DNA of 64,000 nucleotides from Pelodera strongyloides (lineage: Eukaryota > Nematoda > Chromadorea > Rhabditida > Rhabditidae). The notes beneath the pieces are model-generated. The model was not told the DNA's origin, ran no database searches, and saw only the letters and a program-made list of their open reading frames with translations. The DNA is taken from contig JAANDG010000258.1 in NCBI GenBank assembly GCA_036852015.1, positions 62,001 through 126,000 of the forward strand, given 5' to 3'. Shown piece by piece: positions 13,101 to 23,900 of this stretch (position 1 is its first letter; each line of letters starts with the position of its first letter). A program made the position numbers and the translations under genes.

Positions 13101-15506
13101 GGAAAACGTAAATTAACCTTTTGGAGAAAGGAGAGCATATTCTCTCATATCTCACTTCGGCCTCTTTATCTACTATTTTAGTTTGTCAGGCGGACGCGTA
13201 GACAAGTAATGCTCTTGGATATTATTCAACAGACAACAGACCAAAGACCTTTCCTTTTCAGCCTTTTCCTAGGAGCCAGGAAGTTCAGAGCAGAAGAACA
13301 CCCTACCTTTAACGCTGAAGAGACACTATCAAAAAGGACTGCCTCGTCCTCGCGTTGTGTGCCTCGCGATGGGTGGTTCGTCAACTCATCAGCTAGCGAT
13401 ATAAGGAATCCAGCAGCAAGACGGGCACTGACGCCACACCAGACACCGTCAGTAAGAAGGCGCGATGCAAGGAAAACACTCGTCTGAATTGAGTCGTCGA
13501 TAACGTGGGATAACAGACTACCATGTCATTCAATTGCGTGACACATGGTCAGAAACACCATAGACTGAACACAATGGTCTTGACAGGACCCATGCTATAT
13601 TATAGACCTATGGTATATGGTTGAAGTAATATCCAACGGTTGAAAAGGGAACACATCCCCAAGTTACTTCATCTACACGTTCTGCAAGAGTAATAGTACG
13701 GCAATAGGTTGCGAAACTGAAGAAGTAGAGTGAAACCTGACGTTTATGAGCTTAGAAGATGCCAGAAGACAGGGGTCACAGCAGAACGAGTGGAGCAAAC
13801 ACCACAATCGGAGCACATACGACGGGTGAAGTTTCGAGAAATCAAATGGTCCGTGTAGCAACAAATCTCTGTAAAGTAAGAAAGTCATCCCCAATACTAA
13901 GTTTCTGTTTCTAATAGGGATAGTTCTGAATCCTGAACCAAGTTATATTCGAATATGTAAACTTACGCAATAGACAGCATTATGACGTATTTTGATCCTG
14001 TTACAGTTGAAGCTTCCAGTTCAACTCGGTACAATGATCCGAGTTCCTTGCATTGTGAAGAATAGAAGTAAACGCTACTTCGATGTCCACGGACAACATC
14101 TAAATAGGAATAGGACAGAATGAAAAAAAGTAGGATTACCCTCAATTGATATGTACCCACTCATACTATGTAATTAAAAAGTACCTGTTAATTGCTCCAA
14201 TACTTGGCACAAGAACACCATCTTTTCTTCCGTGCCCAAGAAACGCACGATATTCAGCATATTTTCCTACAACAAGAAACACAAATAGATCCAGTCCGTC
14301 TCACGAAAGCAAGGGGAATTGCGCGTTTTTGGCATGCCAAGTTGCCAGGTAATTTTTTTTAAAGACACAACTTTACAATAGCCTCATGCCTCATAACAAA
14401 CCTGCAAGAATCCTCCAATTTTGTTGTCAACTATTTTGCTCGTTTTTGATAGCAACAATTTGATCATCGTCCATTTAACCGTTTCTGAAATAAGCGTAAC
14501 GTCATAAATAAACGGTAAACGCCCGCTTCTCAGGTCGTGTGCCGTGTGCATCAGTGGCATCATGTTTTTTTTTAACAAATAGGGTTACAACCTGCCTCCA
14601 GCAGCGCATCAACCAAAATAAACATAGTTTGGATACTTCGTTTTATAGTTTTATGAGCGGAGCCTTTTTCTTAAATGTAGAGACGCACAGCAATGTCTTT
14701 ATTTTTACTTTAAACGCAGATTTTCATTGATATTAGAGAAGCCTAGTCCTAATTATTCCGGCACAACTTGCATACCTGGGTTAAGGGGGTGACATCTGTG
14801 TGCAGCGGAGAGACAATGAAGAGTGTAGTGAAGCTGATTTCGATGGTCATCAAGACTGATGTTGGTCCCGGCATCCCTAAAGGTGTGTTAATTACTATTT
14901 AAAAAATAAACAATATTCATCGAACATGTGGGTGTTATGTGATTGGCGATGTTTTCGTCTTGTTCGACAAATAACCTGAGGCATGACCAAACTCCGCGCG
15001 TCTAGGACGAAATCAACTCGAAATGAGACATTATAATTATAACCATAAAGTCGCCACATACCCTCTAAGCACGCCGTCACAGACCACATCGATCAGTCTT
15101 CGCACAATACGAAGTACGTCTCCACGCATTCTAAATTTTTAAAACACAGTCCACTAGCACTAATCGCTTCTCTATTCTCCAAACATGTGCATATCACCGC
15201 AGTGTTAAGGGAACCATGTTTAAATTAGATAAGGCTTAGGCTTGAAAACTTCTCATAGAAAGCAACTACTTTGACTAGGTTAGGACTCTTTTCACTGAAA
15301 ATGTCTATCTTTCGTCAGAACACCACCACTTACTTCATGCGCTGTTTCGCATCAGTTGATCCCGAACATGATTCCAGCTTGTCACCGGCCACAATGAGTT
15401 CCTGGGCCAATTCCAAATGATCGTCCTCTTCATTCAAAGACTGTGAATTGGAAGCTGATGATCCAGGGGAAGGCCCCTGATACATCGCAGTGGCAGATCT
15501 CTTCAT
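1128..15506 (-). CDS. ATR: ATR checkpoint kinase, N-terminal HEAT-repeat region (partial)
   Basis: ATR (atl-1 in C. elegans) is the PI3K-like kinase that senses RPA-coated single-stranded DNA with ATRIP and triggers the replication checkpoint. About 39 exons encode roughly 1,450 residues of alpha-helical HEAT repeats. The identification rests on the block AARCLGRVGAVDPGRL (about 3040-3222), closely matching the vertebrate CGECLGELGAIDPGRL. It is supported in correct order by FIADPDEEVRD (about 9.0 kb; vertebrate LMEDPDKDVRV), FSEWRRHIF (about 10.9 kb; FLEWRTAVY) and IFSVIDVLERYAYER (1193-1128; VFSMLDHLTQWARHK). The last of these precedes the FAT domain in other ATRs. FAT, kinase and FATC are absent from the window. 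The start codon 15506-15504 gives MKRSATAMYQG. It lies 24 nt inside an acceptor-like TTATTTCAG, although the frame stays open upstream, so an earlier exon is possible. Introns carry several MITEs. Confidence 0.93.
2261..2437. repeat. TTAA-type MITE, copy 1
   Basis: Palindromic element with ends AAGCGAAATACCGGCCGG and its inverse, in the ATR intron between the exons at 2562-2456 and 1903-1827. The right end has TTAA; the left TTAA is degraded (GTGAAGCG). It ends about 20 nt from the splice donor at 2456. Confidence 0.85.
2655..2736 (-). pseudogene. tRNA-like sequence (possible SINE head)
   Basis: Read on the minus strand, this ATR-intron segment has an A-box-like GGCGCAGTGGCAAGTGCC and a canonical B box GGTTCGATCCC spaced as in a tRNA gene. 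The anticodon arm does not fold properly, and I see no clean acceptor stem. It is probably a decayed tRNA copy or tRNA-derived SINE head rather than a working tRNA. Confidence 0.4.
3399..3510. repeat. Small foldback (about 112 bp)
   Basis: Inverted repeat: the left arm, from CTTGTTGAGATGTTTCG through AACCAGAACCAGAATTG, is answered by the right arm, CAATTCTGGTTGGG through CGAAACATCTGAACAAG, with a very short centre. It lies in an ATR intron. Confidence 0.75.
3827..4011. repeat. TTAA-type MITE, copy 2
   Basis: Starts TTAAAGCGAAATACCGGCCG and ends with the inverse, with TTAA at both ends. It lies in an ATR intron between the exons at 4400-4222 and 3720-3592. Confidence 0.9.
8750..8920. repeat. 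TTAA-type MITE, copy 3
   Basis: Left end TTAAAGCGAAATACCAACCG. The right end is diverged (GGCCGGTATTCGCTAA, missing bases). It lies in an ATR intron, about 45 nt below the exon at 9127-8965. Confidence 0.85.
9637..10033. repeat. 397-bp TTAA foldback element
   Basis: Begins TTAAAGGGACAGGCCCATCA and ends with the inverse. The outer 97 bp of the two arms differ at about two positions, and weaker complementarity continues inward. TTAA at both ends fits a TTAA target duplication, as in piggyBac-type non-autonomous elements. It fills most of the ATR intron between the exons at 10251-10097 and 9560-9490. Confidence 0.9.
11134..11262. repeat. MITE of the GGCC-TATTCACC family, copy A
   Basis: It has an end GTGGTGAACATGGCCTCAG and internal sequence TTTTTCTCTGCGTGTCTCAC, both matching the reverse complement of the copy at 19.58-19.71 kb. 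It lies in an ATR intron. The left terminus is degraded. Confidence 0.7.
11993..12145. repeat. TTAA-type MITE, copy 4
   Basis: Starts TTAAAGCGAAATAATAACTG and ends GGCCGGTATTTCTCTTTAA. It is a slightly shortened copy in an ATR intron, about 35 nt from the acceptor of the exon at 11958. Confidence 0.85.
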
Positions 15507-15529
15507 GACGTCATAGGTTAGAATAATGC

Positions 15530-15539
15530 ACTGAAATAA
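15530..15539 (-). promoter_or_regulatory. Putative trans-splice acceptor of ATR
   Basis: On the minus strand the sequence TTATTTCAG ends just before 15530, 24 nt upstream of the chosen ATG. This is the nematode 3' splice-site consensus in a position expected for spliced-leader addition. It could instead be an ordinary acceptor of an internal exon. Confidence 0.4.
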
Positions 15540-17619
15540 GATGGTATTGGAAGCGACACGAAGTGGTTTTTACCACCAACAAACGATGAACTATAAATGA
15601 ACGTTATGGAGATTTTTTTTTGTGTACGCGTGCTCCATTTGGGAGAAGGTGACTTCATATAATAGGTAGATCTTCGAGCTTATACGACTCCCGGTAAACA
15701 GATGGACAGATGTTAACCAAATCTTTATGTCAACGTTTCGCCTTTCGGCATCTTCAGGACAATGGAATAAATACCTGTAAACAAAACACTATATTGGACT
15801 AGAAACAAACACAGGGGAAGAAACAGGGCAAAATATCACGAAACCAATAGCAATCACAAGACAATAACACCCGCACAATACATGAAACAATTATGGTCGT
15901 ATGCAAATCTCAAGGCACGACAAGGGATAGTGGGCTACAAGGTACAAAGTTGAAAGATAACCGTTGTTAGAGAGTTAGATTAGAGGTGAGAGTCAGACAC
16001 AACAATCAATTAGATAATGTTAGGAAGAGAGAGCGAGATAGGGGTTATGGAGATTATAACATGTCTCGCGCAGAACTTCGAGGGAAGGAGACGAAAACAA
16101 ACTATCTTCGGCGCTCCCTCTTCCGTCCGAAAACAACAGTCGAGGCTTCCAAAACGCAACGGAAGACAGTACCATCAAAAGACAAAAGGAATAGAAAGAC
16201 AAGCATAAAACGTGGAATTCAAAAGGAAAGCAAGAAAAAAAATTTCAAAAATGAAAATTTAAATTTCCCTCGGTTCTAAAAGTTGCAGTGCATGCACATT
16301 GCGGAATTTGGGGCAAACGTGCATTTTTCAGAAAGTGTGAAACAGTACGTAAGAATCCTAATGGCGTTTTTTAAAAGAAATTTCACTTTGGTGCCCGATT
16401 TTACACTGAAACGCTGAACTAAAACTAAGCAGTTTTCTAGAATTCGACGGATCTTTTGAACATTTAGAAGTCAATTTTTGCTTTAGAAAGCCTCTAGAGA
16501 TTTGTTTGACAAATATGATACTTCATTCAATTTTATTAGATTTCACAAGGTACCTTCAAAAAAAAACCAGCTGTCATTTTTCCACCCCATATGAGATGTA
16601 CGCTATACTCCCTGTATTGCTAACAAAAGCTAAAATGTTTCCAATTTACCGGAACAAAAGAACAGGGAATTTCAGTTCTGAATTTCAATTCCAGTGCCAT
16701 ATAATCTTTATGCCCTAATTGGAGTATAATGATCAATGAGAGTCAGCGAAACAAAAACACAATAGGATCTAAACGTCACTGTGAAATCTTGCGGTTGTTA
16801 GAGATAAGCGATGGTTAGACGATGTTAGATACAAGACCGGAACCCTCTTGTCGGGGCGCAACATGCGCCCTAAACAACGAAAGGTGTTTCCCGCACCGGA
16901 TCGGCGCGCATTTTGCCCCCCCCCCCCCCCCCAACCCCCCCCCCCCCCCCCCCAACCCCCCTTTTCTAATCGGCGCGCTTTTTGTGTCCCATTTCGTTGC
17001 GGCGCGCATTTTGTGTCCGGAAATGGTGCGACGCCCAGCTCATCGGCTCTCATTAATGGGCTAGAAGATAAATTCTGGAGCCCTGCAACGGCTGACTGCC
17101 TGTTGCTAGTCAGACAACAGGATTGTTATTTTTCCGTTGTTGTAAAGCGACATCGTTTTGCTCGTATACTTTTCCACTGGAGTTGACCTGACCTAGAGGA
17201 ATTGCTTTAGTTATCTCTCATATCTTTGGCACTTACCTACGGCTCCCAGGTGCATATTTGCTCTAATTAATACATATATTCAAAATAAGTTGTTCTAATT
17301 CGTTAATAATAAATATAAAGCCAAGGCAGTTGTCTGCTGAAATGCGAAAAATTGATTACAGTATAAAAAATAGGGGTCGCCAAAATCGTTTCGAACGCAC
17401 AGCGGATGTCGCTCCGCCTCTTGAGCATTTTGTGCATTTTCTTTTTTTTTTTTCTTTTTTTCTAATCCTGTCTTTCTTTTTTCTTCTCTATTTTGCTTTT
17501 CGTTATTTTTTCGAATTATGCTGTTCTGTTTCTACCTACTCGGCTGTTTTCGTGCTTGTGCATAATACTGAATTTGAAAACATCAGTGTATCGTTTGTCT
17601 GAAGCCGAGGTGTTTTCAG
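15540..17619. other. Divergent intergenic region between ATR and DHX37
   Basis: About 2 kb without a supportable gene. It holds a segment GTTTCGCCTTTCGGCATC (15740s) of a kind often seen at the ends of invertebrate repeats. It also holds a 97-codon lysine/arginine-rich frame at 15986-16279, which I do not credit, the poly-C tract at about 16917-16968, and a long pyrimidine tract at about 17438-17490 upstream of DHX37. Both gene promoters must lie here, but no core motif can be assigned. Confidence 0.5.
16894..17015. repeat. Poly-C tract with CGGCGCGC repeats
   Basis: Two or more long C runs (about 16917-16968) are interrupted only by AA pairs. They are flanked by three copies of CGGCGCGC(A/T)TTTTG at about 16903, 16971 and 17000. 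G-runs on the minus strand could form a G-quadruplex. Run lengths are likely to be uncertain in the assembly. Confidence 0.8.
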
Positions 17620-17620
17620 G
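17611..17620 (+). promoter_or_regulatory. Putative trans-splice acceptor of DHX37
   Basis: TGTTTTCAG ends at 17619, just 2 nt before the ATG at 17622, and no coding 5' exon is visible. A 3' splice site this close to the start codon is typical of spliced-leader trans-splicing in nematodes. Confidence 0.65.
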
Positions 17621-17621
17621 A

Positions 17622-20600
17622 ATGAGTGAAGCTCCGAAAAAATCTAAAAAGGGCAAAGGAAAGAATACTTTGGGAGCGGAAGTTGCCATCGAAATCGATG
17701 GTGCTGAAGACGAGTATAATGCCCCGGCTGGGTCCAATGCACTTATTGTTGGTAAGTCAATTTCATGTTATCTGTTTGGCTTGCATGCTTGTGCCACCAA
17801 TTGTAAGTGTTGAAAGTGATATAATGCTGTCCAGTGAGCACTATTGTTGAACGACCATGATTTCAGATAGAGTGTCATCCTCCAAACTCAGTTGTTATGT
17901 TTTAAATGGTAACGTGGCTATGTGTGTCTAATTTATATGCTTGCGCTTCTATATAAGTAATCCTTTAGATAGTAGACTAAAGACGAAGGTCAAGAAGGCA
18001 GAGGATGACAAAATCACGAAGAAGAACCTGAAGCGTAAATATCTGAAGGAGTTCTACGAGAAAAAGGTCACAAAAAGAATGAAAAGGGAACTAGCCGCTG
18101 TCAAAGAGAGGAAGAAGAAGAAATCAACTGTGAGTGTCTTTGTAATCAGTTGTAACATTTAGAATATTATGTTGTTTTTACAACGTACGGCGCGTAAATT
18201 AGTGATTAGTCATTAGTGATTTTTTCCAGCAAGAGCAACTCTTCAAACAATTGTCGTCGGTGCAGTTAGACGTGGAAGCGACCAAATTCCTGACATCGTC
18301 GTCTAGTTTCAATGTCAAGACGGCAAATAAGGGGTAAGGTTTCAACTACAGTTACAGTGTGTTCGGAACTCGAATTTACAACTTGCTTCCTGCTCCCTGG
18401 TATATGTGTCATGGAATAGACCGTCTTCTGAAAGGGACATAAGTATTTGCTTACCTATTCAGTACCAATTGATCAATGAAGACAAAGTGACCTTGTTCAA
18501 TTGTTCATTTCAGGGAACTTATTATCGATGCTCCAAAGGGCAGCGATATGAATGTTGTCAAACAGAAAATTACGGTGAGTTTTGTTTGTTAATTTATGCT
18601 TTAGCTCTTACACCTCGCTCACTAGCATTGTATGTAAGAATGCGAACTACACTTTCGTAGCCTCGAGTGACTGCTCTGGATGTGATACCTGAATTGTTGT
18701 GTTTATTATTGTGTAAATTTTTTTTTTCAGGTTCTTCCCACGATCCACCAACAAAAGAAAGTTCAAGAGAACTATTACTCTACTGATTCGGAGAGTGACG
18801 AAGAGGAAATGGAGACAGAGAATAGTCAGACAGAACAAGAAGTGATAAAGGAGGAACCCGTTGTCGGAGAAGAGCACGAGATAGACAATATTACCCATAG
18901 TGAACTTCAGAACAGTGAGGATGTGCAGCAGGTAATTCATACATTACAATTATCCATACATTTTGCAAAAGGCAACATCTTAAATATTTATTTTCATACA
19001 TGTTGGACTTTTTGCCGGACGGCAATATGTTCTTTGCACGCGAGATAAAAAAAAATCCTTCCCTTTGATTGTTTTAATGTTTGGTTTATCTTAGAAAATG
19101 AACATATTTCTTTGAAGTTTGTCGTTGTAGCTATACGTAGTTTCGTAATGTTCTTCTACAAAACCTTATGAATATGGGCTATGACATCATAGTTGATCTA
19201 ACATCCAAAACATCTAAAAACTTGATCTAACATCTAAAAACCACGTATCTATAGACGTATATTGTAGGATTCCCTGATCGAACCTCCTTCGACTATTGAA
19301 GAGTCTTCTGCTGTTAAAGTGGAATCATCACAAGAGTTGCCTGAAGAATCAGAAAGTGCGAAGTCTGATACAGAAACTGAAGTGAAAGTAGTGGATACTC
19401 CAATCGGAAAGGTTAGCTTACAACCGTTTTTGCGTGCTAAATTGTTAATTTTTCAAACGTGCATTCAGTATGTTTCAGTCGTAGATTATATAATTCTAAT
19501 GTATTGAAACAGTAATCCTTAGACCGTGATTGTCTTGATCTTTTGGAGGATATTACATTTTGGGGAATCATAAAGTCAGAGGTCATATTCACCGCGCCGA
19601 TTCCCTCTTGGAAATATTCCCTGGGGACAGAAAATAGCATTCCAAAGTGAGACACGCAGAGAAAAAGACGGGTATTCCCCTTGGGGAATTGAGTGGTGAA
19701 TATGGCCTCTGATTGAGTTTTTGTACTTTAGGTGGGGTTTGTACGGTTTCCCGTAGTTGTTTCAACACGTGACCCTGTCCTGGAGAAGAAAAGGGCCGAA
19801 CTTCCCATTTACAAGGAAGAGCAGATGATTGTGGAAGCGATCAATGAGAGTGTTGTAAGTTACATCTATAGTTTGTAGTTTCTTAATATTCTTCTACAAA
19901 CCTTATGGATGTGGGATGTGACTTCGTAGTGATTCTATTGTTCATGGGAAAGGAGGGCGAGGAATATTCAAATGTCACACACTGTAGTAGTATTTAATTA
20001 TGTGAGCTATGATAGTGGTACGGTTGTTTAGTTGCTTATATTTATTTAGGTGACCGTGGTTTGCGGAGAGACTGGTTCCGGAAAGACTACTCAAATTCCC
20101 CAGTTTCTCTACGAAGCGGGATATACTGGAAATGGAAAAGTGAGTTTTGATTTTTTCACGCACAATATTGTACTATGCGGATAAAAGTAGCTGCAACAGA
20201 TGTTTTCTTTCAGACTAACGCCGTTACTTAATTTAGTTATCTTCACAAGGTCGAGTAGTATTTATCTGAAGATAATGCAAATGCATAATATCTAGTTGCT
20301 ATTTTCAGTTAATTGGTATCACTGAACCGCGTCGTGTGGCTGCAACGAGTATGGCAAAACGCGTGGGTTTGGAGTTGGGATTGCCGGACAAGGTCTCCTA
20401 TCAGGTTCGATTGCCAGATACTTTTTTACTTTTAGTGTGTGTTTTTTGTTAGGAAAGGGTGTTTGTTTCCATATGCACTTTATTCAGACGAAATTGCTAA
20501 AGTGCAAACAGCGTAACCAGTCTAATAAAAAAAATGCAAATACTTTATGATATGCGGTCTTTTCCAGATTCGTTTCGAAGGAAATCGAACAGAAGATACC

Positions 20601-20834
20601 GAGATTCTCTTCATGACTGACGGAGTCTTGATGAAAGAAATGGAGACTGATATTATGCTGAAAAAGTAAGAGTTTTGGGATTTTTAGTAAATATCTAATC
20701 CAGAAAATTCTATGTTTGTTTATAATTTATTGGGTATTAACATATAATAAGGTTTAGTCCGGATAGTTCTAAACATGATGAAAGAATGGTTTCGTTTGGG
20801 CGGTCCATTTATATTAAGTTTCGTATTCCATTTT

Positions 20835-20911
<77 letters not shown>

Positions 20912-23900
20912 TATTCCATTTTTCTTTTTACTTTAGAATGTGAAATAGAGGTCCAGAAACATCGTGAGTTATGGGCAGTGATTTATTTAGTAATATTAGC
21001 CCTCCCTGGCCTCCCCAGAGGCCGTATTCACCATTCTTAGGGAAAAAATTCCCCGGGAAAACAAATTACCCAGGGACAATTTCCTAACGAAAATTCTTCC
21101 CGGGAAATATTTTTGCCCTTTCCGGAAAAGTTTTTATCCCTTCCCGAATTCACGCTTAATTTGGGAAACGGGGAATTTTACCCAAGGGGAAATTCAAAGA
21201 AAATATTATTATTTGATATTTTTATGCTTAATTTTCATTGTAATTATAATTTGCATTTTTTCGTAAGTTAATCTAAGCACCCTCAATAATTATTAATATA
21301 TAGTTAGAGCACAATTTCCGTTCGATAACATTTAAGGACAATACCCAACGAAAAAACGCTGAGGTTGTACAGATAGGTTGTACAGACATTCTCCCGGTAA
21401 GATAAGGAGCAAAAAAGAGACTTCCGTTGCGGGGAATCGAACCCCGGCCTTGTGGGTGAGAGCCACAAATCCTAACCACTAGACCACAACGGATGGTGTT
21501 GTCTTGCTAATAGTACTCACCGCAGTACCTTTTTATGGAGATGGGGGGACATCTATTCTAATATTTCTACAATAGTTGCTAAGATATATCTTCCTTCGCT
21601 ATGATTTGAGAAAAAAGTAGTAGTCCATTGGCTCCATCCATAGCACACTCAGACCATTTATTTAGGGTAGAATATATGCCGGACGCGTGCATTTTCATAG
21701 TACGACAAGCTTTTCGGAAGTCTGTCGAATGCTCAAGTCGCATTATTTGCCTTCTAACATATAATTAGTAGATATCCCTTACAATATTTTCTTATCGTTA
21801 TAATGGAAGAGAATAGAAAAAAACTAACGTAAATATCTTAATTTTTTGTGCTACTTAAAGAAATAGATCGTTATTATTGTCAAACATTCAAATAAAACAC
21901 AGAAATAGTGTTTAAATAAATGTTTTCGACGAAAAATATACCACAACACTTGGGTAATTTCTGGTTTACCCGTGCCAAGCTCGGGTAAAATTTTCCGTTC
22001 CCCAGCTCGCTTTTTGGGAAAAGGGAAAAAGTGGTGAATTCCGGGAAAAGGTAAAAATGGTCATTTTGGGTAAAATACTTTCCCGGGAAACGATTTTATC
22101 CGGGTAAATGTAGTGGTGAATACGGCCTCAGGGAGATGAAGTGTGCGCAGAGAGTGCGATAGCAGAAGAGATTCAGAGCGCTCGTGAGCCCAGCCCAAGG
22201 AGGGGCTCCCTATCTGTTGGTGAATACTGTCTCAGTCAGTTGTATTCATTGAGTTCAGGTACTCCGTTATTATGATCGATGAAGCGCACGAACGTTCAAT
22301 GTACAGTGACGTTCTTATTGGGATGTTGAGCAGAATTGCTCCGCTTAGGTCAGTATATACATTTTTTATTTGACATTTATTGAATTTCTTTTTTTCTCGC
22401 TAGTAGTTATTATTATTTTTGCCTCTCCTTATCTGCTAACTTCGAAACGTGGTGTATTTTACTGTTTTAGTATATGTAAAGTCTACTTGTCTGCATGTAG
22501 GCTGTACTCGTTCTTTATTTGTTGTGAGAATTTTATTAGTTAGGATTGTACATTGTAGTTTCCTTTATTTGTGAAATATGACGATCTTCTTTAGAGCAAA
22601 AACCGACTTTCCGTTGAAGCTGATTATTATGAGTGCCACGCTCAGACTCGCAGATTTTACGCATAAAAAGTGAGTTTTGTTTAGTATTGTGGACATGTTT
22701 ATTATTATTATTGTTATTATTATTATCATTATTATTATTGGGACAACTGCTGTTCGGTTTGACTTCTGACTTCTGGCGATTTGTGGATTGTTCGTTAAGC
22801 GAAATACCAGCCGGTTTTTGAAACGAATCTTAGACAACTGAACTCTTACATATTTATGCTAATGTGCTCGGATTAAGCTCATTTTTTATTGTAATTTATG
22901 TTCATTTGCATATGCTGCATAAGAATGCTGGTCTACTCGATGTGTTTCAAAAACCGGCCGGTATTTCGCTTTAATACCTTGTCGTTGTAGGTTGTTCCCC
23001 GTTCTAACTCCTCAAGTGATCAAGGTGGAATCCCGACAGTTCCCAGTAAATGTTCACTTTGAACGCAGAACTCCATCTGACTACATGAAAATGGCATTCA
23101 GAAAGGTATTTCCACAGTTGATCACCTTTACATATACACACATGTACCTTCCAGTTTCATACCTGTACTACTTTCAAACACTTTTGCGTGTTGTATCTTA
23201 TCTTCGTTTTTTTTTATATTTTAAGACGTTTAGGTTTATGTTCCCTCTTTATTTAATGTTCATATATATGTTTTCATTTATGAAATGTCCCTATTTAGGC
23301 GTGTCGTATTCATGAACAACTGCCCGATGGTGCTATTCTGATCTTCGTTTCTGGACAGCACGAGGTCACGCAATTGATCAAGAAATTGAAGCAGAGATAT
23401 CCGGTGAGTTTTTTTTGCTGACGTTTGTTCAGCTTATAAACATGCATTGATATTCGTTAGCGTGTCGCGCTCGGATGGTTTGTCTATGGTATACTTTTTG
23501 TGGTACTTAATTTTCTATCGTTAGCGTAGTCTCGTCTCCCTCCCTTTCCAACGTTTGTGTATATGTGTGGTTGTCTGTTCGCACCAGAACAGAAAACGTT
23601 TTGCAGATCAAATACGAAACGACGATGGCCGGCCAAGAATTGATGGTTGGATCGCGACAGTGGAAAAAGGCGAAGAGGGAGGAGAGCAGGGATCATCAAG
23701 TCAAACTCGATTCTTTCCAGGTATACACATTTGTTTTTGATCAGTTCATCTCTTGAATGGCATATTTTCGTTGTATTTTAGTGGACCAGTTGGCATTCTG
23801 CATTTGTAAGTATAGACCTTGTTTGTTTCGAATATTTATTGAAAGTTGTCTGTGGACTAGCGGTAGACTGTTGAGGAATCTTGATCTTCGATGTTGCTCG

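Larger units (their letters stand above)
6780..15530 (-). other. ATR: ATR exon map, N-terminal half
   Basis: Approximate exons in transcript order: 15506-15334, 15130-15062, 14876-14776, 14486-14401, 14274-14206, 14103-13969, 13868-13735, 13486-13310, 13099-12956, 12720-12612, 12542-12438, 12366-12255, 11958-11872, 11727-11626, 11508-11370, 11100-11012, 10932-10815, 10686-10576, 10251-10097, 9560-9490, 9127-8965, 8613-8540, 7444-7343 and 6860-6780. All are on the minus strand. The join between 14776 and 14486 is not in phase as drawn, so a small exon or an alternative splice site is missing there. Confidence 0.6.
20998..22245. mobile_element. MITE copy interrupted by a nested insertion
   Basis: The outer parts (20998-21018 and 22129-22245) match, in reverse, the compact 146-bp element at 31842-31987: GCCCTCCCTGGCCTCCCCAG on the left, then CAGGGAG, GAGATTCAGAGCGCTCGTGA and GTTGGTGAATACTGT on the right. 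The host copy lacks its far left end. It is split at CAG by the 1.1-kb element described separately. Confidence 0.8.

Noticed and set aside
15986..16279. 97-codon lysine/arginine-rich plus-strand frame
   Set aside because: Purine-rich low-complexity DNA explains it. There is no upstream acceptor with coding context and no recognisable family.
16769..17186. Open frames with polyproline or polyglycine across the C tract
   Set aside because: They are read-through of the homopolymer in several frames on both strands.
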